38,347 nucleotides of DNA from DATGIQ01 sp035295665 (GCA_035295665.1 DATGIQ010000472.1:1-38347), one strand, 5' to 3'. Shown: positions 1 through 8,228, counted from the first letter of the stretch. Numbers and translations: made by a program. Notes: generated by a model from the sequence alone, not told the origin.

Positions 1-18
1 TCCCTCTCCGCGATCTGA
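1..18 (+). CDS. 3' end of an upstream gene (partial)
   Basis: The first 18 bases read as five sense codons (S-L-S-A-I) and a TGA that overlaps the ATG of the next gene in a TGATG arrangement. Such overlap is typical of translationally coupled genes, so an upstream operon partner probably ends here. Nothing about its function can be said from five residues. Confidence 0.3.
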   Translation, partial: SLSAI

Positions 19-1061
19 TGGCTCAACGGATTGCTCTGATCAAGCCGAGTGCCCTGGGCGACATTGTCCACACGCTGCCCGTGTTGTCCGCGCTGCGGCA
101 GCGATTTCCCCAAGCACATATTGCCTGGGTCGTAAACCGCAGTTATGCGGAACTGCTCGACGGGCATCCGGAGCTGGACGCCATCGTGCCGTTCGAACGC
201 GGGGCATCCAGGTCCGGCCTCTGGTCGGCCGCGTACGCCTATGGCCAATTCTTCACCCGGTTTCGCCAACAGCATTTTGACCTTGTCATCGATTTGCAAG
301 GTCTGTTTCGCAGCGGCATGATGACGGCCTTTAGCGGGGCAGGACGGCGCGTGGGACTCAGCTCGGCCCGTGAAGGAGCGCGGGCATTTTACACCGATGT
401 CCTTGCGGTCACCGATTTTCAAACGATGCATGCAGTCGATCGCTATTGGCTGGTGGCCGAGGCCCTGGGTGTGGGACATTTGCCCAAGCTGTTTCACGTC
501 CCCTTGTCCGAATCGGCCCGGCGCTGGGCGGCAGCGTTGCTGCACGATTGTCCGCAGCCATGGATCGCCGTGGGCGTTGGGGCACGCTGGCAGACCAAGC
601 GCTGGCCGCCCAAACACTTTGCTGCCCTGGTCCGGCAGGCCCAGGAATGGATAGGTGGCACAGCCCTCTTCGTCGGTGGCCGAGACGAGATACCGCTTGC
701 CCGGAGAGCGGCCCAAGCCTTGGTGGGCGAGGTCCGCAATCTTACCGGGCGAACGACGATTTCCCAGTTGGCGGCCCTCTTGGCTGCCGTCGACGTGATG
801 ATCGCCAATGACACGGGGCCGTTGCATTTGGCGGCGGCGCTGGGCCGGCCGGTCGTCGCCCCGTATACTTGCACCAAGGCACTTCTCAGCGGGCCTTACC
901 GGGCGGTGGGAGGAGCCGTGGAAACGCGTATGTGGTGCCAGGGGAGTTATCGTAAGCGTTGCGGCCGTCTGGAGTGCATGGCCGAGCTAACTGCGGACCG
1001 ATTGTGGCCCCTTCTCGAAGGAATTCTTCGGACATGGAAGAGCAGCTCCCTTACCGCCTGA
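18..1061 (+). CDS. Glycosyltransferase family 9 protein (heptosyltransferase-like)
   Basis: A 347-residue protein of the GT9/ADP-heptose:LPS heptosyltransferase family, which transfers a sugar to lipid A-core or another surface glycan at the inner face of the cytoplasmic membrane. The N-terminus (IALIKPSALGDIVHTLPVL) is the classic GT9 Rossmann start with the K-P-S-x-L-G-D-I-V signature. The C-terminal half carries ANDTGPLHLAAALGRPVVA, the nucleotide-sugar binding motif of the second GT-B domain. Length fits the family. Planctomycetes often carry GT9 proteins without full heptose pathways, so the donor sugar is uncertain. The ATG overlaps the stop of a partial upstream gene, and the 3' end overlaps the maf gene by 28 bases, suggesting one operon. 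Confidence 0.88.
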   Translation: MAQRIALIKPSALGDIVHTLPVLSALRQRFPQAHIAWVVNRSYAELLDGHPELDAIVPFERGASRSGLWSAAYAYGQFFTRFRQQHFDLVIDLQGLFRSGMMTAFSGAGRRVGLSSAREGARAFYTDVLAVTDFQTMHAVDRYWLVAEALGVGHLPKLFHVPLSESARRWAAALLHDCPQPWIAVGVGARWQTKRWPPKHFAALVRQAQEWIGGTALFVGGRDEIPLARRAAQALVGEVRNLTGRTTISQLAALLAAVDVMIANDTGPLHLAAALGRPVVAPYTCTKALLSGPYRAVGGAVETRMWCQGSYRKRCGRLECMAELTADRLWPLLEGILRTWKSSSLTA

Positions 1062-1642
1062 TCCTGGCCAGTGGCTCGCCAGCGCGGCGCGAATTGCTGG
1101 AGCGGTCGGGGTATCGCTTCACCGTGCTGCCGGCCAATATCGACGAGCCTTCCGGCGAAGATTTTCCCGATGCGCGTTCGCTGGTGCAGCATACGGCCTG
1201 GCTGAAGGCCGCGGCAGTGGCCCCGCGCGTGGAGCAAGGCATCGTTCTCGCAGCGGACACGGTGGGCTGGCTACATGGGAAGGTGATCGGCAAACCCGCC
1301 GATGAAACCGATGCGCGGCGAATTCTGCGCCTGCTGTCTGGAACGCAGCATGAGTTGTGGACGGGAGTCTGTCTGTGGCGCCGCCCGGACGAGATCCAGC
1401 TCGCCTGGCAAGAAGTGAGCCACGTGGCCATGGCGCCGCTGAGCGCTGCGGAGTTGGACGCGTATCTGGCGAACCGTACGTGGCAGGGTTGCTCGGGCGC
1501 TTATGCGATCCAGGAGGGAAATGATCCTTATGTGCGCGTCCTCCAGGGAAGCACGAGCAATGTCATCGGCTTGCCGATGGAGACGTTGGCGAAAGTATTC
1601 GTCTGGCTCGCAAACCGTTACGAATGGTTGGGCCGCTCATAA
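1034..1642 (+). CDS. maf: Maf family nucleoside triphosphate pyrophosphatase
   Basis: A 202-residue Maf protein. The family hydrolyses non-canonical or modified nucleoside triphosphates to monophosphates (house-cleaning) and is linked to septum inhibition. Visible motifs are ILASGSPARRELLERSG near residue 10 (canonical A-S-x-S-P-R-R; here S-P-A-R-R), VLAADTVG with the catalytic Asp, GKP, and the C-terminal block CSGAYAIQEGNDP followed by NVIGLPMETL. The start at 1034 puts the protein at normal family length; an upstream in-frame ATG at 959 would add 25 residues lying inside the GT9 gene. It overlaps the GT9 gene by 28 bases and is probably co-transcribed. Nothing in the active-site motifs looks broken. 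Confidence 0.9.
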   Translation: MEEQLPYRLILASGSPARRELLERSGYRFTVLPANIDEPSGEDFPDARSLVQHTAWLKAAAVAPRVEQGIVLAADTVGWLHGKVIGKPADETDARRILRLLSGTQHELWTGVCLWRRPDEIQLAWQEVSHVAMAPLSAAELDAYLANRTWQGCSGAYAIQEGNDPYVRVLQGSTSNVIGLPMETLAKVFVWLANRYEWLGRS

Positions 1643-1878
1643 AGGGAGACGCTCAACAATATTGAGACACTCCCCAGGTTCCGAGGCATTGACAATGAGT
1701 TCCAGGTCCTTCACGCATTGGCCAAGAGTGCCCGCAAGTTGAGGTCCGAGGACCAAACCAGCAAATCGTCGCCTATTGCGCTGCCAGTCTTCAGCCATTT
1801 GCCGTAAGCACATCCATGTCGCGGCGCCCGGAGCTGATCGGTGATCGATTGCGGCACATGCACATCCATGTACAGTAT
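1637..1878 (-). pseudogene. Decayed DUF5615 (PIN-like) toxin gene
   Basis: On the minus strand AGGAG is followed four bases later by ATA-CTG-TAC, then codons for MDVHVPQSITDQLR. This resembles the N-terminus of DUF5615/Mut7-C-like PIN toxins (a start such as M-x-L-Y-x-D-V-H-V-P). The expected start codon is ATA. After Q-L-R the reading shifts by one base (RRDMDVLTANG), then the middle of the protein is missing, and a third frame gives FAGLVLGPQLAGTLGQ, CVKDLELIVNASEP and the end VERLPL before a TGA. Two frame breaks, a lost start and about 30-40 missing codons mean it cannot make a working toxin. It lies directly behind the antitoxin remnant, as in intact DUF433-DUF5615 pairs. The family call is by recalled similarity. 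Confidence 0.6.
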
Positions 1879-1887
1879 CGCACTCCT

Positions 1888-2130
1888 CTACAATAATCCC
1901 TTCGCCCACATGCGAACATCGAAAAGCGGCCGCCGTGCTTCTTGCCTTTCGCGCTGAGCCTGTTTCCATTCGGCGCGGATTTCGCTGTCCATCTCTTCTT
2001 GGTGATCGAATCAATAGGCCATCGCTGCGTGGGCTTCGGCAGGTGTCAGGCAAAGGTGCTGTCGGCACATTTCCTCGACAGACCAGCCATAGGCGAGATA
2101 ATCCATGACAATCTGGGCCACACCCAGTTG
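1888..2130 (-). pseudogene. Decayed DUF433 antitoxin gene
   Basis: Minus-strand codons give GVAQIVMDYLAYGWSVEEMC, then CRQHLCLTPAEAHAAMAY, the helix-turn-helix-like core of DUF433 antitoxins. The frame continues as FDHQEEMDSEIRAEW and ends ...WAKGLL at a TAG (1888-1890). Between the two parts is an in-frame TGA at 2011-2013, where family members have an aromatic codon. The 5' part of the gene is gone: the coding similarity stops exactly where a 97-bp palindromic repeat begins (2131). The gene therefore has a nonsense codon and a truncated start. The toxin remnant follows ten bases downstream with an AGGAG ribosome site between them. Confidence 0.65.
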
Positions 2131-2227
2131 TGTCCGTTTCGCGGCGGTTCGCAGAACCGCGCGGGGCGCATCCGTACCCGGTTCTGCGAACCGCCGCGAA
2201 ACACAAACGGACACGTTCAGCGGGACT
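2131..2227. repeat. 97-bp palindromic repeat, copy 1
   Basis: The element opens with TGTCCGTTTCGCGGCGGTTC and closes with the inverted sequence, then a tail TTCAGCGGGACT. A second copy of the same 97-bp length lies at 26964-27060, with identical outer arms and a slightly different loop. The inverted arms span 2131-2213. No open reading frame or transposase is present, so it is MITE- or REP-like. It sits between the stop codon of the PfkB kinase gene (2233, minus strand) and the truncated DUF433 antitoxin. It may also act as a transcription terminator. Confidence 0.85.
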
Positions 2228-2232
2228 GGCTC

Positions 2233-3195
2233 TTAGCATCGCTCGATGGATAACCTATTTGTGCGCAGAAATTCGTCGCACTCCGACCGCGTAAAGACGC
2301 CCGGTGTCGTGCCGAGGGCGCGCACACAGCTGGCGCCCAATGCGCTAGCCACGCGCAGACAATCCTCGGCGGATGCATCGTGCAGCAACCCCCAGATGTA
2401 ACCCGCATCGAAGGCATCGCCGCCGCCGCTGCCATCCACGAACGGCACGGAGTAAACCCCCGCGCGGAGACGAACCTCATCGTTCACCAGCACCGCTCCG
2501 TCGGCACCCTGCGTGATGACGACGGTGCCGGCACCCAGGCGGCGGAACAGCTCGGCTTGTCGCAGCGGATCGCTCTCTCCGGTGATCTGTTCCGCCTCGT
2601 GATCGTTCGGCAGAAAAACATCGACCTCAGGCAGCAAGGGTTCCAGACGGGAAAGATACTCTCCCGGCTGAGGCACCGCCACATCCAAAACCGTTTTCAC
2701 CCCTGCTTTACGGGCCGCGGCAAAGACGGCCATTAATTCGTCTGCACGCACATTCGGCATCAGCAGATAACCGCCCAGATAGAGCACCCGGCAACGCCGC
2801 ACGCGCTCTGGAGGAATGTTGGCTGCGCTGAATTCGGCATTGGCACCGAAGGTATGGATGAACCTGCGATCTTGCCCCGCCACGTTCACAATCAGGGTTT
2901 GGCTCGTGTCAAGGCCGCGGCTCACCGCGACCGCAGCAATGTCCACGCCCTGCGCACGGAGCAGTTCGGTCACGACACCGCCAAAAATATCACTGCCGAC
3001 CCGCCCCACCACCGCGGCCCGTACCCCCATCTTGCTCAGATCCACCGCGGCATTGGCCGCACAGCCACCCAGCGTCAGGATCAAACGCTCCGCCATGACC
3101 AGCTCACCCGCCGCCGGCACGTGCGAAATGGGCGCACACACGTGGTCGGCAACGATAATGCCGGCACACAAAACCTCCGCGTCTTCATTCATCAT
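2233..3195 (-). CDS. PfkB family carbohydrate kinase
   Basis: A 320-residue ribokinase-like (PfkB) sugar or nucleoside kinase using ATP, cytosolic. The N-terminal half has LTLGGCAANAAVDLSKMGV, the glycine-rich substrate-side motif (family form G-G-x-x-x-N-x-A). The C-terminal signature is VDGSGGGDAFDAGY, corresponding to D-T-T-G-A-G-D-A-F, with the catalytic Asp in G-G-G-D. The start is chosen at a double ATG (3195/3192) behind GGGAGA; the open frame extends 107 codons further upstream without family similarity. The substrate cannot be read from sequence. It is single-standing, followed within six bases by the palindromic repeat. A second PfkB protein (ribokinase-like) lies at 15178-16128. 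Confidence 0.88.
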   Translation of the reverse strand: MMNEDAEVLCAGIIVADHVCAPISHVPAAGELVMAERLILTLGGCAANAAVDLSKMGVRAAVVGRVGSDIFGGVVTELLRAQGVDIAAVAVSRGLDTSQTLIVNVAGQDRRFIHTFGANAEFSAANIPPERVRRCRVLYLGGYLLMPNVRADELMAVFAAARKAGVKTVLDVAVPQPGEYLSRLEPLLPEVDVFLPNDHEAEQITGESDPLRQAELFRRLGAGTVVITQGADGAVLVNDEVRLRAGVYSVPFVDGSGGGDAFDAGYIWGLLHDASAEDCLRVASALGASCVRALGTTPGVFTRSECDEFLRTNRLSIERC

Positions 3196-3393
3196 CGGTC
3201 TCCCTTCTGCCGCCTGCTCATTGCCGTTGCCAGGCCAGGTGTCGTTTCCCAAGCCTACGGCTGAGCAGTCACACCTTGTGAAAGTAACGGATAGATTGGG
3301 TTGTGTGCAAATCATTTGACGTACCGGGGCCAATTCGTAGGCTAAGAGAAGATAGCCCGCATGCCTGACCTCCCTTTTGATCCGAGCATCGCG

Positions 3394-5034
3394 ATGAAAA
3401 TCTGGAAGCTTTTTCCGGTCCTGCTGATCGTAGCGAGCATGGGTGGTGGAATCGTTCCCCGGCCAGCCAGCGCCGCCGAACCCGACACTTTTTGGGAAAC
3501 CTGGCGTTCCCGCCAACGCAGTGAGCTGGCGACTTTACCCAAGCCTCCCGACGCGCCGCCCGGTGTGGGATCTCCCGTAGATCGTTTCCTGAACGCGCAC
3601 TGGGCCAAGCTCGGCATTCAGCCTCCCGCGATCGTGCCGGACCGGACTTTCGCGCGGCGAGTTTATCTCGACGTGGTTGGCCTGCTTCCTACCCTTGAGC
3701 AGCTCGAATCGTTTGAACGCGACCCCAATCCAGATAAACGTCAACGGCTCGTGGACGCCCTGCTTGGGGATAAACAGGCATATGCGGAACATTGGATGAC
3801 CTTTTGGAACGACCTACTTCGCAACGATGAACAGACCAATATCGATGGGCTCCGCAAGCCGATTACCCCGTGGCTGTATGCGTCCTTGCTCGAAAACAAG
3901 CCGTTCGATCGCTTCGTCGGAGAGCTGCTCAATCCCGGCGCGGACGGGCCGGATGGTTACCTCAAGGGGGTGAATTGGCGCGGCCGGGTCAACGCCAGCC
4001 AGATGCCGCCGGTGCAGGCGGCTCAAAACGTTTCCCAGGTCTTCCTGGCCAGCTCGCTCAAATGTGCCTCCTGCCATGACAGTTTCATCAACGAATGGAA
4101 GCTGGAGCAAGCCTATGGGCTGGCCAGCTTCTTCGCGCCCACGAACCTGGAGATGCACCGCTGCGATAAGGCAACGGGGAGAATTGTGCCGCCCCGGTTC
4201 CTTTTCCCGGATCTCGGCTCAATCGCGGCCGATGCGGACCAAGCGGCCCGGCACCGAGCCGTGGCCGAAATGGTCACCCGACCCAAGAATCCGCGCTTTG
4301 CCAAGACGATTGTCAATCGCTTCTGGAAACGGCTCCTGGGACGGGGCCTGTTCGAGCCGGTCGATGATTTTGACGGCAATCCCCAGCACTCGGAACTCTT
4401 GGAATGGCTGGCGTACGATTTCATGAGTCATGATTACGATGCCAAGCATACGCTGCGACAAATTCTGCTGTCGCGGGTCTATCAGCTTCCGGTGTCTCCG
4501 CCCAAGCCGCTCAAGGCCAAGGAAGTCCCGGTGCTGGCTGGCCCAGTCGAACGGCGACTGACCAGCGAGCAATACCTGGATGCCATCGCCCAGGTGACCG
4601 GCAATTGGCCGAAGGTTCCGGTCATGAAGGTGACGGTGGCCAATCCACAGATTCGGGCCTGGCGGCACAAGAAGCCAGACTCCTTGGCCACGGCGCTGGG
4701 CCGGCCTAACCGCGAACAGGTTTGCACGGACCGCAATCAAGAAAGCACTGTCCTGCAAGAGCTGGAACTCGTCAATGGGACAGCCCTGAGCGACCGGCTG
4801 CGGGAAGGCGCCAAGCTGCTCTTGGCGTCGGACCTCGGGCGGCAAGAGGACGTGGCTGGCGTGATCCGCGAATTGTATCTGCGTGCCCTGGGCCGGTTGC
4901 CGAACGAGGCCGAAGTTGCGCTGGCTCGGCCGCTGCTCGGAACCATGGAAGATGCACCGGCACATCGCCAAGGAGGGTGGGAAGATTTCCTATGGGTGAT
5001 GTTTCTCAGCCCCGAATTTCAGTTCATCCACTGA
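3394..5034 (+). CDS. DUF1549/DUF1553 planctomycete secreted protein
   Basis: A 546-residue protein with a signal peptide (MKIWKLFPVLLIVASMGGG, cleavage expected near ASAAEP). DUF1549 follows: DRFLNAHW, then a C-x-x-C-H motif (C224, C227, H228, in LKCASCHDSF) that resembles a haem c site. The DUF1553 part includes NRFWKRLLGRGLFEPVDDF and ends with FLSPEFQFIH. These families are abundant in Planctomycetes and normally pair with a DUF1501 gene, as here, 23 bases downstream. Proposed roles include polysaccharide or sulfated-glycan degradation, but function is not established. At 546 residues it is shorter than most relatives (about 700-1100); the region between the two domains is compact. An in-frame ATG at 3361 would add 11 residues ahead of the signal peptide and is less likely. 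Confidence 0.87.
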   Translation: MKIWKLFPVLLIVASMGGGIVPRPASAAEPDTFWETWRSRQRSELATLPKPPDAPPGVGSPVDRFLNAHWAKLGIQPPAIVPDRTFARRVYLDVVGLLPTLEQLESFERDPNPDKRQRLVDALLGDKQAYAEHWMTFWNDLLRNDEQTNIDGLRKPITPWLYASLLENKPFDRFVGELLNPGADGPDGYLKGVNWRGRVNASQMPPVQAAQNVSQVFLASSLKCASCHDSFINEWKLEQAYGLASFFAPTNLEMHRCDKATGRIVPPRFLFPDLGSIAADADQAARHRAVAEMVTRPKNPRFAKTIVNRFWKRLLGRGLFEPVDDFDGNPQHSELLEWLAYDFMSHDYDAKHTLRQILLSRVYQLPVSPPKPLKAKEVPVLAGPVERRLTSEQYLDAIAQVTGNWPKVPVMKVTVANPQIRAWRHKKPDSLATALGRPNREQVCTDRNQESTVLQELELVNGTALSDRLREGAKLLLASDLGRQEDVAGVIRELYLRALGRLPNEAEVALARPLLGTMEDAPAHRQGGWEDFLWVMFLSPEFQFIH

Positions 5035-5057
5035 GCCTGCGTGAGGAGGTTCCGCCG

Positions 5058-6473
5058 ATGTTGCCACAAACGATTTCCCGCCGTCATTTCCTGGGCACCA
5101 GTTGTGCCGCCGGCGCAGCCGCCCTTCTCGGATCTTCCCTTCGCGCTCAGGAAACGGCATCCGACAAGATTCAGCCCACCGCCGATACGCTGGTCGTCCT
5201 CTGGATGGCCGGCGGCCAGGCGTCTACGGAAACATGGGATCCGAAAAAATTTACGCCCTTCGAGCGGGGCATGGAGGCCAAGGCGGTCTATTCGACGTTC
5301 CGTGCGATCCCGACCAGCGTGGACGGTTTGTCCCTCTCGGAAGGGCTGCCCAACATGGCCAAGGTGATGCACCTGGGCACCCTCATTCGAACATTCAAGG
5401 CGGGGGACCTCGGGTTCATTCTGCACTCGCGGCATCAGTATCACTGGCACACCGGCTACGTGCCGCCCCAACCGGTTGCAGCGCCTCACCTCGGTGCCGT
5501 GATCGCGCGCACCCTCGGACCGCGCCATCCCGACGTGCCGGCCTTCATCGACATCGGCCAGCGTTCAGCCGGTGGAGAAGATTTCGAGGTCAAGGCGTTT
5601 CAGACGGCGGGCTTTCTCGGCACGGCCTACGGCCCGTTTCTTGTCCCCGAGCCCGCCGACGCGGTCCACACCGTCCAACCGCCGCCAGGTATGTCGAAGC
5701 AGCGCTTCAAGGAGCGCTACCAGCTCTACGTGAAGACGCTCCAAGCAAAGCGGCAGGCCGCCGGTCTCGATCCCAAGGCGGAGGAGTTCCTCAAAGCGTT
5801 GGAAGGAGCCCATCGCTTTCTGAACTCCCCGGCAGCCAAGGCGTTTGACCTCAGCCTGGAACCGAAGGAGAGCTACGAAGTGTACAACACGGGCCGGTTC
5901 GGGCTGGGATGCTTGTTGGCGCGGCGGCTCGTCGAGGCCGGTGCCCGCTTCATCGAGGTGACGACGGAATATGTCCCGTTCATGGGCTGGGACACCCACG
6001 AGAATGGCCACAGCCGAACGGTTGAAATGATGAAGCTGATCGACGCCCCGATTGCCCGCTTGATCCGGGACCTCGAGGAGCGCAAGCTACTTTCCCGTAC
6101 CTTGATTGTCATCGCCTCCGAGTTCAGTCGTGATATGCTCACCGAGGGCAAACCGGATAAGCCGGTGAAGGACCAGGTCCAAGTCCCGGATCGTGTCACC
6201 GAGGAGAAGCATTACGGTATGCACCGCCACTTTACCGGCGCGGGCGGCATCGTGCTCTTCGGCGGCGGCATCCGGCGCGGCAACGTGTATGGCAAGACGG
6301 CAGACGAGCGGCCTTTTGTCACCGTGGAAAACCCCGTGACGATTCCGAATCTGCACGCCACGCTTTACCGGGCCATGGGAATCCCGGCGGACTTCTCGTA
6401 TGAGACAGAGGGCCGGCCTTTTTATGTCACCGAAGACGGCAAGGGCAAAGCGATCGAGGCGCTTTTTGCATGA
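5058..6473 (+). CDS. DUF1501 protein with Tat signal
   Basis: A 471-residue DUF1501 protein, a family with an alkaline-phosphatase/sulfatase-like fold. It begins with a twin-arginine signal (SRRHFLG at residues 7-13, then an alanine-rich hydrophobic stretch ending near LRAQE), so it is probably exported folded. Family landmarks are VVLWMAGGQASTETWDPK, the internal FMGWDTHENGHS with metal-type Asp/His residues, and LIVIASEFSRD. The ATG at 5058 has a strong GAGGAGGT seven bases upstream and replaces a long upstream extension that overlaps the DUF1549 gene out of frame. It follows that gene by 23 bases, the usual planctomycete pair and very likely one operon. Substrate unknown. Confidence 0.92.
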   Translation: MLPQTISRRHFLGTSCAAGAAALLGSSLRAQETASDKIQPTADTLVVLWMAGGQASTETWDPKKFTPFERGMEAKAVYSTFRAIPTSVDGLSLSEGLPNMAKVMHLGTLIRTFKAGDLGFILHSRHQYHWHTGYVPPQPVAAPHLGAVIARTLGPRHPDVPAFIDIGQRSAGGEDFEVKAFQTAGFLGTAYGPFLVPEPADAVHTVQPPPGMSKQRFKERYQLYVKTLQAKRQAAGLDPKAEEFLKALEGAHRFLNSPAAKAFDLSLEPKESYEVYNTGRFGLGCLLARRLVEAGARFIEVTTEYVPFMGWDTHENGHSRTVEMMKLIDAPIARLIRDLEERKLLSRTLIVIASEFSRDMLTEGKPDKPVKDQVQVPDRVTEEKHYGMHRHFTGAGGIVLFGGGIRRGNVYGKTADERPFVTVENPVTIPNLHATLYRAMGIPADFSYETEGRPFYVTEDGKGKAIEALFA

Positions 6474-6480
6474 GAGCCAT

Positions 6481-6580
6481 TTAATCTTCGCTGGCAGCCA
6501 GCAAGGCTGTCTCGTTGACGACGTTCGCCAAGTCAGCGCCCACAAACTCGGCGGAAAGTGCTTCTCCCACCGCCCGCCTG
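6481..6580 (-). pseudogene. FtsH protease gene fragment
   Basis: Minus-strand codons between these positions give FVGADLANVVNETALLAA followed by S-E-D and a TAA. This matches the second-region-of-homology end of the FtsH AAA domain (typical G-F-S-G-A-D-L-x-N-L-V-N-E-A-A-L-L-A-A-R). Upstream T-R-R-A-V-G resembles the preceding A-R-R-T-x-G. Nothing of the Walker motifs or the zinc protease domain is present nearby. It lies between the convergent DUF1501 and membrane-protein genes, so it looks like a leftover of a deleted or copied ftsH. Confidence 0.55.
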
Positions 6581-6581
6581 G

Positions 6582-7313
6582 TTAGCGGTGCATCACTGTC
6601 ATCATTTTGCTACTGAGGGCGGTTCCGCTCACCATCACGGACACGCCCAAGCAGAGCAGGGCCACCAAAACCAGCGTCAACGTGTATTGGATCCCGACCA
6701 ACGCGAGGATGCCCAGGATAATCCCGGCCAGCCCCACCAACGCTTGCGCGGCGTTGGATGCGGATACCATTTCGCTGGCTGTGCGCCGGCTGATTTCCCC
6801 CTCGGGTCCGGTCCACGCTCGATCGATGGCCAACGCGTTGAGGCGGGAGGAGGCGCCAATCCCCAGCACCAGCACACCACCAAAGACGATGGCCGCCACC
6901 GCCAACAGCACGGCTGGAAAGACTTGCAGCAGCGCCAGGATGCCCAGCACGATGCCTGCGGCGCCGCCAAGGAACTCTGCGCTCATGCCGCCCCCCAGCT
7001 GGCGGCTTGCCGAGCGCGTTCCCGCGGTTTCAGCCACCAGTGCGGAAAAACGCGCTGCGATGGCCGCCCCTTGGATAAGCAAAGCCGCGCCTAAGACGAT
7101 GGCCGCGACCGCCGCCAGATAGATCGGAAAAACTCCTGCCAAGCCGACAATGGCAAGTACCACCGTCGCGATGCCTCCAATAGACTCAACAGCAGAGCCC
7201 CCGGTCACGAACTCTGCAGATCGTTCCTCCTCACGTGGTTGCAAGAGCTGTCGTTCTTGCTCCCGTGCCCGCGTAGTCGGGTCTCGGAGGTCGTGTGTCT
7301 CAACCGTAGCCAT
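6582..7313 (-). CDS. Membrane protein of three hydrophobic repeats
   Basis: A 243-residue protein not assigned to a named family. After a charged N-terminus of about 50 residues it contains three similar units, each a pair of membrane segments: GGIATVVLAIVGLAGVFPIY..., GGAAGIVLGILALLQVFPAV... and VGLAGIILGILALVGIQYTL.... Each unit opens with G-(I/L)-A-x-(I/V)-V/I-L and closes with a small polar stretch. Six transmembrane helices are therefore expected, likely in the inner membrane. The start at 7313 (MATVETHD) has GGAAGAG just upstream. No partner gene is adjacent on its strand. Duplication of a two-helix unit is the clearest feature. Confidence 0.78.
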   Translation of the reverse strand: MATVETHDLRDPTTRAREQERQLLQPREEERSAEFVTGGSAVESIGGIATVVLAIVGLAGVFPIYLAAVAAIVLGAALLIQGAAIAARFSALVAETAGTRSASRQLGGGMSAEFLGGAAGIVLGILALLQVFPAVLLAVAAIVFGGVLVLGIGASSRLNALAIDRAWTGPEGEISRRTASEMVSASNAAQALVGLAGIILGILALVGIQYTLTLVLVALLCLGVSVMVSGTALSSKMMTVMHR

Positions 7314-7346
7314 TTCTCTCTTCCTTTCTTTACGGACGATCTCCAC

Positions 7347-7682
7347 GACGACCGAGGACCCGTTTCCCCAGCAGTCGGGGGATAGTTGACACGACGGTCA
7401 GGGGATATCACTCATCTGATTAATGCATTTGCACTTATCGTGCCGATTGCCTGCATCGACGGGACCAGCCTTCCGCGCCAATGGATATTTTCTCTCCACT
7501 AACACGGCGACAGCGAACATCGTGTTCTGTGGCCATCCGTGCCAAGGCAATCCATCGGTGCCGCACATTGGTACGTTGGTTGCAGTAGTAGTTTGATGAG
7601 ATCGAGAACGCGGATCGAGATACTTGCTTGCCCATCACGGCTTGGAGGATCAGGCTCGAGGACACGGCCGAAGGAATCAACC
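7347..7682. other. Intergenic stretch, nothing recognised
   Basis: About 336 bases between the divergent membrane-protein and acetyltransferase genes. It must hold both promoters. No coding sequence with a ribosome site, no clear inverted repeat and no recognisable gene remnant were found. Confidence 0.4.
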
Positions 7683-8228
7683 ATGAATGATATGAACGCT
7701 GGGCTGGCTGCGGCCACCCGGTTCCATTTTCGTCGCTTACATCGTCGCGATCTACCTCAGGTGCTGCACCTTGCTGAACTCATCCTGCCACCGGCTACAC
7801 AGAACCCGCAACTTCCTGTGCTGGTGCAGTCAAGGGAAACACTGGGCGTTATCGCCGAAGCAAGCAATCGCCTCGCTGGCTTTGCAATCTGTGCCATCGT
7901 CCCGCAGACGGATTATGATTGTGCTGGAAGTGCTCGATCTCTGCCCCGGTTTTTCCGCGGGCTGATGCATCGAATGATTTCCCGACCCTTGCAGGTCGAC
8001 CTGCTCCAGGTCGCCGTAGCCCCGGAGTGGCAGGAATCCGGCATCGAAGAAAAGCTGCTCCAGAAACTGGACCGCGAGCTCCGCCAGTTTGGCAAATGGA
8101 TCAAGATCACCGTGCCGGAGACGGATCTGCCTGCGCAGCGGTTCCTCCACGTTGCCGGATATCGGGCCATTCAAGTCTTGAGAGATTACTACACCAGCGA
8201 AGATGGCTATCTTTTTGAATCGAGGTAG
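7683..8228 (+). CDS. GNAT-type acetyltransferase
   Basis: A 181-residue protein with the outline of a GCN5-related N-acetyltransferase, which would transfer acetyl from acetyl-CoA to an unknown amine. It starts FHFRRLHRRDLPQVLHLAE (GNAT strand 1-helix 1 pattern). It has a central LLQVAVAPEWQESGIEEKLL, in which V-A-V-A-P-E-W-Q-x-x-G-I matches the acetyl-CoA-binding motif A (V-x-P-x-x-R/Q-x-x-G-x-G/A), and a C-terminal FLHVAGY typical of motif B. The start at 7683 follows AAGGAA. The next gene begins only four bases after its stop (or overlaps it), so the two are probably one transcript. Confidence 0.7.
   Translation: MNDMNAGLAAATRFHFRRLHRRDLPQVLHLAELILPPATQNPQLPVLVQSRETLGVIAEASNRLAGFAICAIVPQTDYDCAGSARSLPRFFRGLMHRMISRPLQVDLLQVAVAPEWQESGIEEKLLQKLDRELRQFGKWIKITVPETDLPAQRFLHVAGYRAIQVLRDYYTSEDGYLFESR

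Noticed and set aside
3361..3393. Upstream in-frame ATG of the DUF1549 gene
   Set aside because: It would put 11 polar residues before an otherwise standard signal peptide and has no better ribosome site.
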